From assembly GCA_963626545.1 (NCBI GenBank), contig CAVFYJ010000055.1:1-22566 (forward strand): DNA of 22,566 bases, written 5' to 3'. Within the stretch, counting starts at the first letter, position 1, and the number at the start of each line of letters is the position of its first letter. The notes beneath the pieces are model-generated. The model made no database searches. It had not been told where the DNA came from and worked only from the letters and a program-made list of their open reading frames with translations. The DNA is from Anthropogastromicrobium sp963626545 (GTDB taxonomy: Bacteria > Bacillota > Clostridia > Lachnospirales > Lachnospiraceae). Position numbers and translations under genes: made by a program. Of this stretch, positions 15,657-22,566 are shown piece after piece.

Positions 15657-18062
15657 ATGAACAAGAATTACGATCCAAAAGAAATTGAATCAAAATGGCA
15701 GAAAGTCTGGATGGATGAGAAGGCTTTCGCTGCAACAACTGATTACACAAAGCCAAAGTACTATGCACTGGTTGAGTTCCCATATCCGTCAGGACAGGGA
15801 CTTCATGTAGGCCATCCGCGTCCGTACACCGCATTGGATATTGTTGCCAGAAAGAGAAGATTACAGGGATACAACGTACTGTATCCGATGGGCTGGGATG
15901 CATTCGGTCTGCCGACTGAGAACTATGCAATCAAGAATCACATCCACCCGAAGATCGTTACCCATAACAACGTAGCTCGTTTCAAGAATCAGCTTCAGTC
16001 CTTAGGTTATTCCTTCGATTGGGACAGAGAGATCAACACAACCGATCCGAACTACTATCACTGGACACAGTGGATCTTCTTAAAGCTGTACAAGGCAGGA
16101 TTAGCATACAAGTCTGAGATGCCGGTTAACTGGTGTACTTCCTGTAAGGTAGGTCTGGCAAACGAGGAGGTTGTAAACGGAGTTTGTGAGCGTTGCGGCA
16201 GCCCAGTTGTTCGTAAGATGAAGAGCCAGTGGATGTTAAAGATCACCGAGTACGCAGATAAGCTGATCGACGGTCTGGATAGTGTTGACTATGTAGAGAA
16301 GGTAAAGGTTTCTCAGAGAAACTGGATCGGCCGTTCCAATGGTGCAGAGGTTGATTTTGCAATCGCTGGCACAGAAGATAAACTTCGTATTTACACCACT
16401 CGTCCGGATACCTTATTCGGTGTTACTTACATGGTTGTTTCTCCAGAGCATCCATATCTGGACAAGTACAAGGATCAGATTTCCAACTGGGATGAGATCA
16501 TTGCATACCGTGAGGCAGCTGCAAAGAAGTCTGATTTCGAGCGTTCCGAGTTGGCAAAGGACAAGACTGGTGTTGAGATCAAGGGCTTAAAGGCAGTTAA
16601 TCCAGTAAATGGCAAGGAGATTCCGGTATGGGTTTCCGATTATGTACTGATGAGCTACGGTACTGGTGCCATCATGGCTGTTCCGGCTCACGATGAGAGA
16701 GACTGGGAGTTTGCGAAGAAGTTCAACCTTCCGATCATCGAGGTTGTAGCAGGCGGCGATGTTCAGAATGCTGCATTTACTGATGTTCAGACTGGTAAGC
16801 TGGTGAATTCTGGATTCCTGGATGGACTGGAAGTAGCTGATGCAAAGAAGAAGATCATCGAGTATCTGGAAGAGAAGAAGATCGGTACTCCGAAGAAAAA
16901 TTATAAGTTAAGAGACTGGGTATTCTCCAGACAGCGTTATTGGGGTGAGCCAATCCCGATTGTAAAGTGCGAGAAGTGTGGTTTCGTTCCGCTGTCCGAG
17001 GATGATCTGCCGCTGGAGCTGCCGGATGTAGAGAGCTACATGCCGACCGACAACGGTGAGTCTCCACTGGCTGCTATGACCGATTGGGTAAATACCACTT
17101 GCCCATGCTGCGGTGGTCCGGCAAAGAGAGAGACCGATACCATGCCTCAGTGGGCTGGTTCCTCCTGGTATTTCCTGCGTTATACCGATCCGCACAACAA
17201 CGATGCACTGGCAAGCAAGGAAGCATTAAAGTACTGGCTGCCGGTTGACTGGTACAACGGCGGTATGGAGCATACCACTCTGCATCTTCTGTATTCTCGT
17301 TTCTGGCATCGTTTCCTGTATGATCAGGGCGTTGTTCCGTGTCCGGAACCGTATCAGAAGAGAACCTCTCACGGTATGATTCTTGGTGAGAACGGCGAGA
17401 AGATGTCCAAGTCCCGTGGAAATGTCATCAACCCAGATGATATCGTAAACGAGTTTGGTGCCGATACCCTGCGTACCTATGAGATGTTCATCGGTGCATT
17501 CGAGTTAGCTGCAAGCTGGAGCAACGAAGGTGTTAAGGGTTGCCGTCGTTTCTTAGAGCGTGTATGGAAGTTACAGGATATGCTGACCGATGAGGAAGGC
17601 TTCTCTAAGGATATGGAGACCAAGATGCATCAGACGATGAAGAAGGTATCCTCTGACTTTGAGACCTTAAAGTACAACACGGCAATCGCAGCAATGATGG
17701 CTTTGTTAAATGACTTCTACAAGAAGGGCAGTATCACAAAGGGCGAGTTAAAGACCTTCCTGATTCTGTTAAACCCAGTTGCACCTCATATCACAGAGGA
17801 AATGTGGGCAGATTGTAACTTTGGTGGACGTCTGTATCAGCAGAGCTGGCCAGAGTACGATGAGGCAAAGACCGTTGAGAATACCGTTGAGATCGCTGTT
17901 CAGATCAACGGAAAGACCAAGGGTACCGTTTCCATCGCAAGAGATTGCGACAAGGAGACTGCAATCGCAGCAGGAAAAGAAGTAATTAAGGATAAGCTGA
18001 CTGGAAACATCATCAAAGAGATTTATGTTCCAGGAAGAATTATCAACATCGTTATGAGATAA
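15657..18062 (+). CDS. leuS: Leucyl-tRNA synthetase
   Basis: This 801-aa class I synthetase charges tRNA-Leu in the cytosol. The HIGH-type motif is in PYPSGQGLHVGHPRPYTALD, a zinc-type module has WCTSCKVG and VCERCGSPV, the CP1 editing domain has TTRPDTLFGVTYMVVSPEHP, and the KMSKS loop is in ENGEKMSKSRGN. The anticodon-binding and small C-terminal domains are complete, ending IYVPGRIINIVMR. The frame extends upstream to 15462 through the T-box leader, but the true start is ATG 15657 (MNKNYDPKEIESKWQ), which begins where family homology begins and has a ggaaagga site just upstream. Length is normal for bacteria. Expression is controlled by the T-box leader. Confidence 0.98.
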   Translation: MNKNYDPKEIESKWQKVWMDEKAFAATTDYTKPKYYALVEFPYPSGQGLHVGHPRPYTALDIVARKRRLQGYNVLYPMGWDAFGLPTENYAIKNHIHPKIVTHNNVARFKNQLQSLGYSFDWDREINTTDPNYYHWTQWIFLKLYKAGLAYKSEMPVNWCTSCKVGLANEEVVNGVCERCGSPVVRKMKSQWMLKITEYADKLIDGLDSVDYVEKVKVSQRNWIGRSNGAEVDFAIAGTEDKLRIYTTRPDTLFGVTYMVVSPEHPYLDKYKDQISNWDEIIAYREAAAKKSDFERSELAKDKTGVEIKGLKAVNPVNGKEIPVWVSDYVLMSYGTGAIMAVPAHDERDWEFAKKFNLPIIEVVAGGDVQNAAFTDVQTGKLVNSGFLDGLEVADAKKKIIEYLEEKKIGTPKKNYKLRDWVFSRQRYWGEPIPIVKCEKCGFVPLSEDDLPLELPDVESYMPTDNGESPLAAMTDWVNTTCPCCGGPAKRETDTMPQWAGSSWYFLRYTDPHNNDALASKEALKYWLPVDWYNGGMEHTTLHLLYSRFWHRFLYDQGVVPCPEPYQKRTSHGMILGENGEKMSKSRGNVINPDDIVNEFGADTLRTYEMFIGAFELAASWSNEGVKGCRRFLERVWKLQDMLTDEEGFSKDMETKMHQTMKKVSSDFETLKYNTAIAAMMALLNDFYKKGSITKGELKTFLILLNPVAPHITEEMWADCNFGGRLYQQSWPEYDEAKTVENTVEIAVQINGKTKGTVSIARDCDKETAIAAGKEVIKDKLTGNIIKEIYVPGRIINIVMR

Positions 18063-18116
18063 GATGGATCAACTGAAATAAAATAAAGTAAAATGAAGTA
18101 AAAGAAACTGTTCTAG

Positions 18117-18160
18117 GCCGCAGTAGATGTCGTAGAGTGCGGCAAAGCTGCGGCTTTGAT
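18117..18160 (+). terminator. Probable leuS terminator
   Basis: gccgcag (18117-18123) pairs perfectly with ctgcggc (18048-based offset: 18148-18154), and a tighter alternative pairs aaagc (18144-18148) with gcttt (18153-18157). The T tract after it is weak, so termination may be partial. The 18063-18201 gap contains no gene and no promoter I can defend. Confidence 0.5.
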
Positions 18161-18201
18161 ATTTCTATGTGTTCCATCCAGATTTCGGAAAAGAGGTTGT
18201 T

Positions 18202-19950
18202 ATGAAGATTTGCAAAAAGATAAAAGCAGCCGTGATGGCATTATGTCTGGTAATCGGTATGTGCGCAGTTTCGCTTCCGCAGACCGTTCATGCCGAGTAT
18301 GGCGATAATGCATATGCGTTTATGACGCAGCTGCAGTCCAATTACCCATATCGTCAGGTCAACTCGTCGAATGGCATGTTGGCGGGAGCCGAGGAGTGGT
18401 TAAAGGCACAGATCGTTACGATGGGTTATGAGTATATGGCTCAGCCGTTTACGAGAACATCAGCAGATGGTGTAACACCATGCTATGGAGAAAATCTTAT
18501 TTTTTCAAAGCAGGGAGCAAGCGACCGTGTGATTGTAATCGGTGCGCACTATGACTGTGTTGAGCAGACTTTTGGTACCGATGACAATGCATCTGGTGTC
18601 GGCGTACTGTTAGAGCTTGCAAGCATCTACAGCACAAAGGAGACTCCATACACGCTGCGCTTTATCCTCTTTTCGGCAGAGGAGCCGGGATGTCTCGGAA
18701 GCCAGTACTATGTAGAGAGTCTTAGCGAAGAAGAGCGCGACCGCATTGCATGTATGATCAACATTGATACGATTGCAGCTGGTGACAACATGTACCTTTA
18801 CGGCGGCGCAGTCGATGGCGACGGAAATATCGTTCAAGACTGGGCAGTTTATCAGGCACAGTCCGCGGCGGAGCTTCTTGGTCTGGATATGTCATTCCAT
18901 CCAGATGTCAACGATAGCTTCCCGACACCGACCAAGACAACCGCAAGTGACCAGATGGCATTCTCCAATGTTGGTATTCCATATATCTATTGTGAGGCGT
19001 CCAACTGGAATGGTGAGCCTTACACAAACTTCTACGAGACAAGCAATTCAGCCGTTGTAGGCGGTGCCGTTATGCACAAGGCAGAGTACGATAATATAAC
19101 CTTTATTGAGAATACATTTGGAACACGTGCGTATGACCATCTTCAGGCGTACAGCAAGCTGCTCGACTATTTCATTGAAAATATGAAGGAAGGCGAGTAC
19201 ACCGCAGGTTATACCTTTGAGGACACCAATACAAAGGCAACGACAACAGATTCCGTTTATTTCAGAGAAAGACCAACCCAGTACAGCCCAGCAATTGAGC
19301 TTCTGGATGCCAATACAGAGGTAACGGTTACTGGCTATCATACAAGCTGGTGTCGTGTCGAGGTGGATGGTCAGGAAGGCTATATTAAGACCGACTATCT
19401 GACCATGGATGCAAATGCAGAAAACGGTTCTGAGGAAGTAAGCTCAGAGGAAGTCTCAGAAGAGGCATCGTCCGAAAATGAGTCGGAAGCTGCTTCTGAG
19501 GCAGAATCGGAGAACGGTTCCGAAGTCGAATCCGAAACAGGTACGGCAGAGGAGTTATCTTCTGAGGCCGTATCGGAAAACGAATCAGCTGAATCTGCTA
19601 CAGAGAACGAGTCTTCCAAGAACGAGGCGTCCTCTGCAGATGCAAATCCGAACGAGAAGGAGACAATAGTGGACTCCAATTCGAGCGCATCGAATCCAAG
19701 TGCATCCAGTCAGAGCGTATCGGGTTCTCAGTCTGACAACACAAATGTGGTTACAAAGGTGATTGATCAGTTCAAAAACGATCCATCCACACTTCGAATC
19801 GTGCTGATTGCAGTAATTGTAATTATCGGCATTTGGCTGTGCGTATTCATTGCTCTTCGTCGCAAGAAAAATGCACAGGAAGAAGAGAAGTCTGATTCCA
19901 AGTCTTCGGGTAATGGCTTTACAAATCCAGACAAGAAAGACGAAAAGTAA
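18202..19950 (+). CDS. Secreted, membrane-anchored M28 family metallopeptidase with SH3 domain
   Basis: This 582-aa protein is a predicted cell-surface aminopeptidase-type zinc enzyme. The start is ATG 18202 with aagagg upstream; the frame is open to 18169 but the upstream residues would mask the signal peptide. Residues 1-31 are a signal peptide (basic KICKKIK, hydrophobic core, cleavage after VHA). The M28 domain shows its probable zinc ligands and catalytic residues: H116 and D118 (AHYDC), D128 (TDDNASG), E160-E161 (SAEEPG), D189 (NIDTIA) and H292 (MHKAEYD). Residues about 350-405 form a bacterial SH3 domain (VYFRERPTQYS to GYIKTDYL), probably binding the wall. A long Ser/Glu-rich linker follows, then a membrane segment (about 530-553, IVLIAVIVIIGIWLCVFIAL) and a basic/acidic tail. 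The C-terminal anchor would hold the enzyme outside the membrane. Substrate is unknown. Confidence 0.93.
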   Translation: MKICKKIKAAVMALCLVIGMCAVSLPQTVHAEYGDNAYAFMTQLQSNYPYRQVNSSNGMLAGAEEWLKAQIVTMGYEYMAQPFTRTSADGVTPCYGENLIFSKQGASDRVIVIGAHYDCVEQTFGTDDNASGVGVLLELASIYSTKETPYTLRFILFSAEEPGCLGSQYYVESLSEEERDRIACMINIDTIAAGDNMYLYGGAVDGDGNIVQDWAVYQAQSAAELLGLDMSFHPDVNDSFPTPTKTTASDQMAFSNVGIPYIYCEASNWNGEPYTNFYETSNSAVVGGAVMHKAEYDNITFIENTFGTRAYDHLQAYSKLLDYFIENMKEGEYTAGYTFEDTNTKATTTDSVYFRERPTQYSPAIELLDANTEVTVTGYHTSWCRVEVDGQEGYIKTDYLTMDANAENGSEEVSSEEVSEEASSENESEAASEAESENGSEVESETGTAEELSSEAVSENESAESATENESSKNEASSADANPNEKETIVDSNSSASNPSASSQSVSGSQSDNTNVVTKVIDQFKNDPSTLRIVLIAVIVIIGIWLCVFIALRRKKNAQEEEKSDSKSSGNGFTNPDKKDEK

Positions 19951-19969
19951 ACACAAGTGATACACACAG

Positions 19970-20007
19970 AAAAAGACAGGAATGGCAAAACGCGTTCCTG
20001 TCTTTTT
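19970..20007. terminator. Bidirectional terminator between the M28 peptidase and the small minus-strand genes
   Basis: aaaaagacaggaa (19970-19982) pairs perfectly over 13 bp with ttcctgtcttttt (19995-20007) around a 12-nt loop. A on one side and T on the other let it serve both convergent units. Confidence 0.92.
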
Positions 20008-20022
20008 GCACATCGTAACTCA

Positions 20023-20322
20023 CTACGAATTGGACGGCGGTGGTGGAGGCGGTGTCTGCCTGCCCTGCTTTGCCAGCATTTTGGATAACTGACGAAGTAA
20101 TTCTACTCTCTTTTTCTCCTTCGGGGAGAGATTTGCGGTCAGCTGGGAGACAAGGGCATCGGTCTCATCATTGCTGAAATTCATATGTTTTCCTGCAATC
20201 TGGCGATTCATGCCAAGCAAAAAGGGCAGCAACTCATTTTGATTTTTGCCAGCGGCCTCACTAACCATCTGACGGATAAATTGCGCCTTTTCAGGGGACA
20301 TATTGTCAAACGGTGTCGGCAT
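20023..20322 (-). CDS. Hypothetical protein with proline-run C-terminus
   Basis: This 99-aa protein is read from ATG 20322 (MPTPFDNMSPEKAQFIRQMV). That start is preferred over the in-frame ATG at 20349 because an ideal aaggaggtg lies 10 bases upstream of it. It is predicted mostly helical and soluble, without signal peptide or membrane segment, and ends in a run of six prolines before SNS. It overlaps the end of the upstream gene by 17 bases, so the two are probably co-translated. I do not recognise the family. The motif SPEKAQFIRQMVSEA followed by NELLPFLLGMNRQ may be useful for searching. Confidence 0.75.
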   Translation of the reverse strand: MPTPFDNMSPEKAQFIRQMVSEAAGKNQNELLPFLLGMNRQIAGKHMNFSNDETDALVSQLTANLSPKEKKRVELLRQLSKMLAKQGRQTPPPPPPSNS

Positions 20323-20629
20323 CGTGCTTTGCACCTCCTTCCGATTCATATTCGCGGTAAAGTCGTGCCATCTGAGTAAGATTCGTCACCATATCGAGCG
20401 TTTCAAGCTCCTTTGGTGTGCAATATTCGCGGATGGACTGAGACAAACCAGTTAGTGGATCCTGCCCATCCTTGCTGCACGCTTCTAGTGACTCTTCCTC
20501 CTCGTCAAGCCGGTGCATGGCCTGCTGAAGCTCAAACATGCGCACACAGATGCGGCAGGCATCTCGAAGCGGTGAGTGCATGTATGGCAGCGAGGCCTTT
20601 AAAATCTGAATGTGGCGCTCCTGTGGCAT
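20306..20629 (-). CDS. Hypothetical helical protein, first gene of a two-gene unit
   Basis: This 107-aa protein is read from ATG 20629 (MPQERHIQILKASLPYMHSP), which has agaggt 5 bases upstream on the minus strand. The frame is open to 20722, but that extension lacks a ribosome site and is low in coding character. The protein is acidic and helical (MFELQQAMHRLDEEEESLEA), contains two cysteines close together (DACRICVRMF) and no membrane segment. Its 3' end overlaps the next gene. A small conserved Clostridia pair of unknown function seems likely; no function can be assigned. A promoter is not clear; TTGTAC and TATACT occur upstream but are spaced too far apart (20). Confidence 0.72.
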   Translation of the reverse strand: MPQERHIQILKASLPYMHSPLRDACRICVRMFELQQAMHRLDEEEESLEACSKDGQDPLTGLSQSIREYCTPKELETLDMVTNLTQMARLYREYESEGGAKHDADTV

Positions 20630-20735
20630 AAGGCACCTCTTGGATTTTCCATCTTCTTTAATGGAGTATATGCGGACAACATGTTTGATAGTACAACATA
20701 AGTTATAGTAAGCAGATGACAAGAAGGAGCGGCAT

Positions 20736-21033
20736 ATGCTTATTATAGAAGGAAATGCAGTTTATGAGGTGGATTGTGAGTGCCTGCGCCGAAGATGGGG
20801 GCGGTACCAGACAATTCACTGTGAGGAAGATTTGCTTTCAAAGGATCAAGTGATTGTGCAGACCGGAGGCGTATGCAGAGAGCAGCTATCGTACACCGGA
20901 AAAGGTGTGACCGTTGCCATTTTGGATACCGGATTGTACCCACATCCAGATTTAAAGGACCGCATTACTGGGTGGTATGATGCGATCGAAGGGACAGCGC
21001 AGCCCATAGACCCGAACGGACATGGAACACAGG
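20736..21033 (+). pseudogene. Truncated S8 (subtilisin-like) serine protease
   Basis: The gene starts well: ATG 20736 with aaggag at 20724-20729, and VTVAILDTGLYPHPDL carries the catalytic Asp (D64). The catalytic His appears in DPNGHGT (H96). The family then normally continues as HVAG, but here similarity ends exactly at HGT, and the frame runs as QEGGNGYCFFYK to a stop at 21084-21086. The remaining part with the oxyanion Asn and the catalytic Ser is missing. A full member would be several hundred residues. I read this as the 5' stub left by a deletion or insertion. A functional product is very unlikely. Confidence 0.88.
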
Positions 21034-21125
21034 AAGGAGGAAATGGATATTGCTTTTTTTACAAAACTGTGCTATTCTGTCTATAACAGATGCCTACAAA
21101 AGTTGAAAATTACGAGGTATGGGGA

Positions 21126-22070
21126 ATGAATATGATAATTATGAAGGAAGCAGCGACACTCGAGAGAACATCTGCGAATGAAGGTGTGCAGCTGCAGTCG
21201 CTGACATTAAGCGAAGGCACAATTCGGTTTGAGCCGGATGTGACCGATTACAATGTGACGGTTGCAGAGGATGTGACAAGAATTTTGGTGAAAGGTGTTA
21301 CCAGCGATGAGAACAGCTTTTATACCGTAAGCGGAAACACCAACATGGTAAAGGGTAAGAATGAGATTGTCGTCACCGTCACCGATAAGGACGGCAAGAC
21401 AGGAAACTATTACATCCATGTGCAGGTGGGTGAACAGGTAGAACAGGAGTCCGCATCGCAGGACGCACAACAAAATGGAGGGCAGAACGCCCAGTCTGCC
21501 CAGTCACAAGCAGCAGACAGTCAGAATTCGCAATCATCACAGGCTCAAAGTTCGCAGTCATCGCAGGCTTCATCACAGTCCTCACAAAATTCACAGGGTT
21601 CTGCTCAGGCAGGTCCGCAGGAACTGCTTTCCAAATTACCTGGAGAGTTTCAGGCTTTTGCACAGACTGTTACCTCAGGAAATCTCCAGTATGTCACATA
21701 TGGCGTACTGGGCTGTGGTGCATTGGCAGTAGTTCTTTGGATTGCTGTTTTTGCTCGCAGAGCGGCTGCAAAGCGGCGCTACAAGAAAGAGAAAAAAGCA
21801 CGTCTTGCCCACAGAAAAGAGCAGGAAAAGCAGTGGGAGCTTGCCCAGACCCAACAGGACATTCTCTTAAAGCAGGTCGATGAGCTGCTTGAGAAAAAGA
21901 AGACACGCGGACCAAAGGTGCGCGAAGAAGAGCCTGAGGATTTTGATTATGAGGACGAAGGCTATACAGAAGATGACGACGATTACGGCGATTATGATGA
22001 AGAACAAGAGGCCGAGATGGATCGTTGGTTAGCCGGACTGGATGAAGATGGCCAGGACGAGGACAGGTGA
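21126..22070 (+). CDS. Cadherin-like beta-sandwich membrane protein, probably missing its N-terminus
   Basis: Starts at 21090 and 21126 are both in frame; 21126 is preferred because gaggt (21114-21118) precedes it by 7 bases. The 314-aa product has a cadherin-like beta-sandwich domain (residues about 23-102, LQSLTLSEGTIRFEPDVTDY to NYYIHVQV), a Ser/Gln-rich linker (about 103-170), one membrane segment (189-211, around GVLGCGALAVVLWIAVFA), a basic stop-transfer patch, a coiled-coil stretch and a very acidic tail. Related Lachnospiraceae proteins are normally exported with a signal peptide ahead of such domains; none exists here. Together with the broken subtilase just upstream this suggests a deletion that removed the start. 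The product may not be exported correctly. Confidence 0.75.
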   Translation: MNMIIMKEAATLERTSANEGVQLQSLTLSEGTIRFEPDVTDYNVTVAEDVTRILVKGVTSDENSFYTVSGNTNMVKGKNEIVVTVTDKDGKTGNYYIHVQVGEQVEQESASQDAQQNGGQNAQSAQSQAADSQNSQSSQAQSSQSSQASSQSSQNSQGSAQAGPQELLSKLPGEFQAFAQTVTSGNLQYVTYGVLGCGALAVVLWIAVFARRAAAKRRYKKEKKARLAHRKEQEKQWELAQTQQDILLKQVDELLEKKKTRGPKVREEEPEDFDYEDEGYTEDDDDYGDYDEEQEAEMDRWLAGLDEDGQDEDR

Positions 22071-22074
22071 TTAG

Positions 22075-22467
22075 ATGGTAATAAAGATAGATTTTAACAG
22101 CGATGAAGCGATTTACATGCAGATTACAAACCAGATTATTATGGGAATTGCCAAGCGGCAGATTTGCGATGGAGACCAGCTGCCGTCCATCCGAAACATG
22201 GCAGACGAGATCGGCATCAATATGCATACCGTCAACAAGGCATACACGGTGCTTCGTCAGGCTGGCTACGTAAAGTTGGACCGCAGAAGAGGGGCAGTCG
22301 TCAGCGTGGATGTCGATAAGATCGAAGCGATCGAGGCGATCCGCAGAGAATTGTCTGTCATACTGGCAAAGGCCAACTGCATGCAAATATCAAGAGACGA
22401 GATCCACGAGCTGGTGGATGAGATTTACGATAAACATTTGACAAATGTTCCAAAACAGGCAGAATAA
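22075..22467 (+). CDS. GntR-family transcriptional regulator (YtrA subfamily)
   Basis: This 130-aa protein has the N-terminal GntR winged helix: IYMQITNQIIMGIAKRQI, GDQLPSIRNMADEIGINMHT, then VNKAYTVLRQAGYVKLDRRRGAVV. The remaining 50 residues are a short helical dimer tail (IEAIEAIRRELSVILAKA), which defines the YtrA subfamily rather than FadR or HutC types with large effector domains. YtrA-type regulators usually repress neighbouring ABC transporter or membrane-protein genes. It starts 4 bases after the upstream stop, so it is probably co-transcribed with the cadherin-like gene; any transporter genes would lie beyond the window. Confidence 0.93.
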   Translation: MVIKIDFNSDEAIYMQITNQIIMGIAKRQICDGDQLPSIRNMADEIGINMHTVNKAYTVLRQAGYVKLDRRRGAVVSVDVDKIEAIEAIRRELSVILAKANCMQISRDEIHELVDEIYDKHLTNVPKQAE

Positions 22468-22499
22468 GCCACTTGGAATCACTTGTTATTTGGTTGTTT

Positions 22500-22524
22500 T
22501 TTAGGAATCTGACGCGGGAATCCT
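22500..22524. repeat. Right copy of the 25-bp direct repeat
   Basis: This copy differs from 10267-10291 only at the thirteenth base. It is followed by an imperfect hairpin, ctcggcca (22523-22530) with tgaccgag (22536-22543), and then a T run at the window edge. On the minus strand the frame is open from the edge and ends RIPASDS-stop inside the repeat (stop at 22501-22503), so it could instead be the 3' end of a minus-strand gene. Confidence 0.75.
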
Positions 22525-22566
22525 CGGCCATTCAATGACCGAGATGAAAGCGCCGCTTGCTTTTTT

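Noticed and set aside
15367..15930. Minus-strand frame of 187 codons across the T-box and leuS start
   Set aside because: It is antisense to a recognised riboswitch and to the leuS N-terminus and has no family features.
19395..19679. Minus-strand Ser/Asp-rich frame
   Set aside because: It is the antisense of the Ser/Glu-rich stalk of the M28 peptidase, whose codon pattern yields an open frame on both strands.
21043..21129. 28-codon frame after ggagg downstream of the broken subtilase
   Set aside because: Spacing from the ribosome site is only 2 bases and the peptide has no recognisable features; more likely scar sequence.
22544..22566. GntR terminator at the window edge
   Set aside because: aagcg and cgctt flank only one base, so a proper loop cannot form, and the sequence is cut by the window.
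1..22566. tRNA, rRNA, insertion sequence or phage integrase genes
   Set aside because: No such sequence was recognised on either strand, so the means by which the island moved is not visible here.

Overview
The window looks like chromosome from a low-to-moderate GC Clostridia, most likely Lachnospiraceae (Bacillota). Supporting signs are strong GGAGG-type ribosome binding sites, a leucyl T-box leader, an EF-G-like second GTPase, Lachnospiraceae-style PAS histidine kinase sequence, a cadherin-like surface protein and a YtrA-type GntR regulator. The taxon is inferred from gene style, not from a search.

Bases 1 to about 10,290 are an accessory, defence-island-like block on the plus strand that looks more AT-rich than the rest. 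It starts inside an AlbA_2/RecG-C-terminal-like ATP-binding regulator with a repetitive linker. A 2106-aa DEAD/DUF1998 helicase with many zinc clusters and a Vsr-like nuclease motif near its C-terminus follows. Overlapping it by one base is a 701-aa UvrD-type helicase with an apparent RelE-like N-terminal domain, then an 86-aa acidic protein and a small SH3-like-start protein that seems frameshifted at a run of seven T. The two helicases resemble parts of known phage-defence systems (Druantia DruE, DISARM, Gabija-type helicases), but I recognise no complete known system, so this operon is the best candidate for something undescribed.

The block ends in a scar. The reading frame of the last island gene runs in frame into a histidine kinase remnant that has lost its HisKA domain, its G2 box and most of its receiver domain. 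A 25-bp sequence at the junction recurs with one mismatch at the right end of the window (22,500-22,524).

Bases 11,460 to 18,062 are core genome: tyrA (minus strand) and, divergently, an EF-G-like GTPase, then leuS behind a T-box leader. The promoters of tyrA, the EF-G-like gene and leuS can be read directly; the leuS -35 box sits inside the loop of the preceding terminator.

Bases 18,202 to the end hold cell-surface genes: a secreted, membrane-anchored M28 metallopeptidase with an SH3 domain, two small unknown minus-strand genes, a subtilase gene broken just after its catalytic His, a cadherin-like membrane protein lacking a signal peptide (probably truncated by the same event), and a GntR/YtrA regulator. 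No tRNA, rRNA, CRISPR array or intact insertion sequence was seen.
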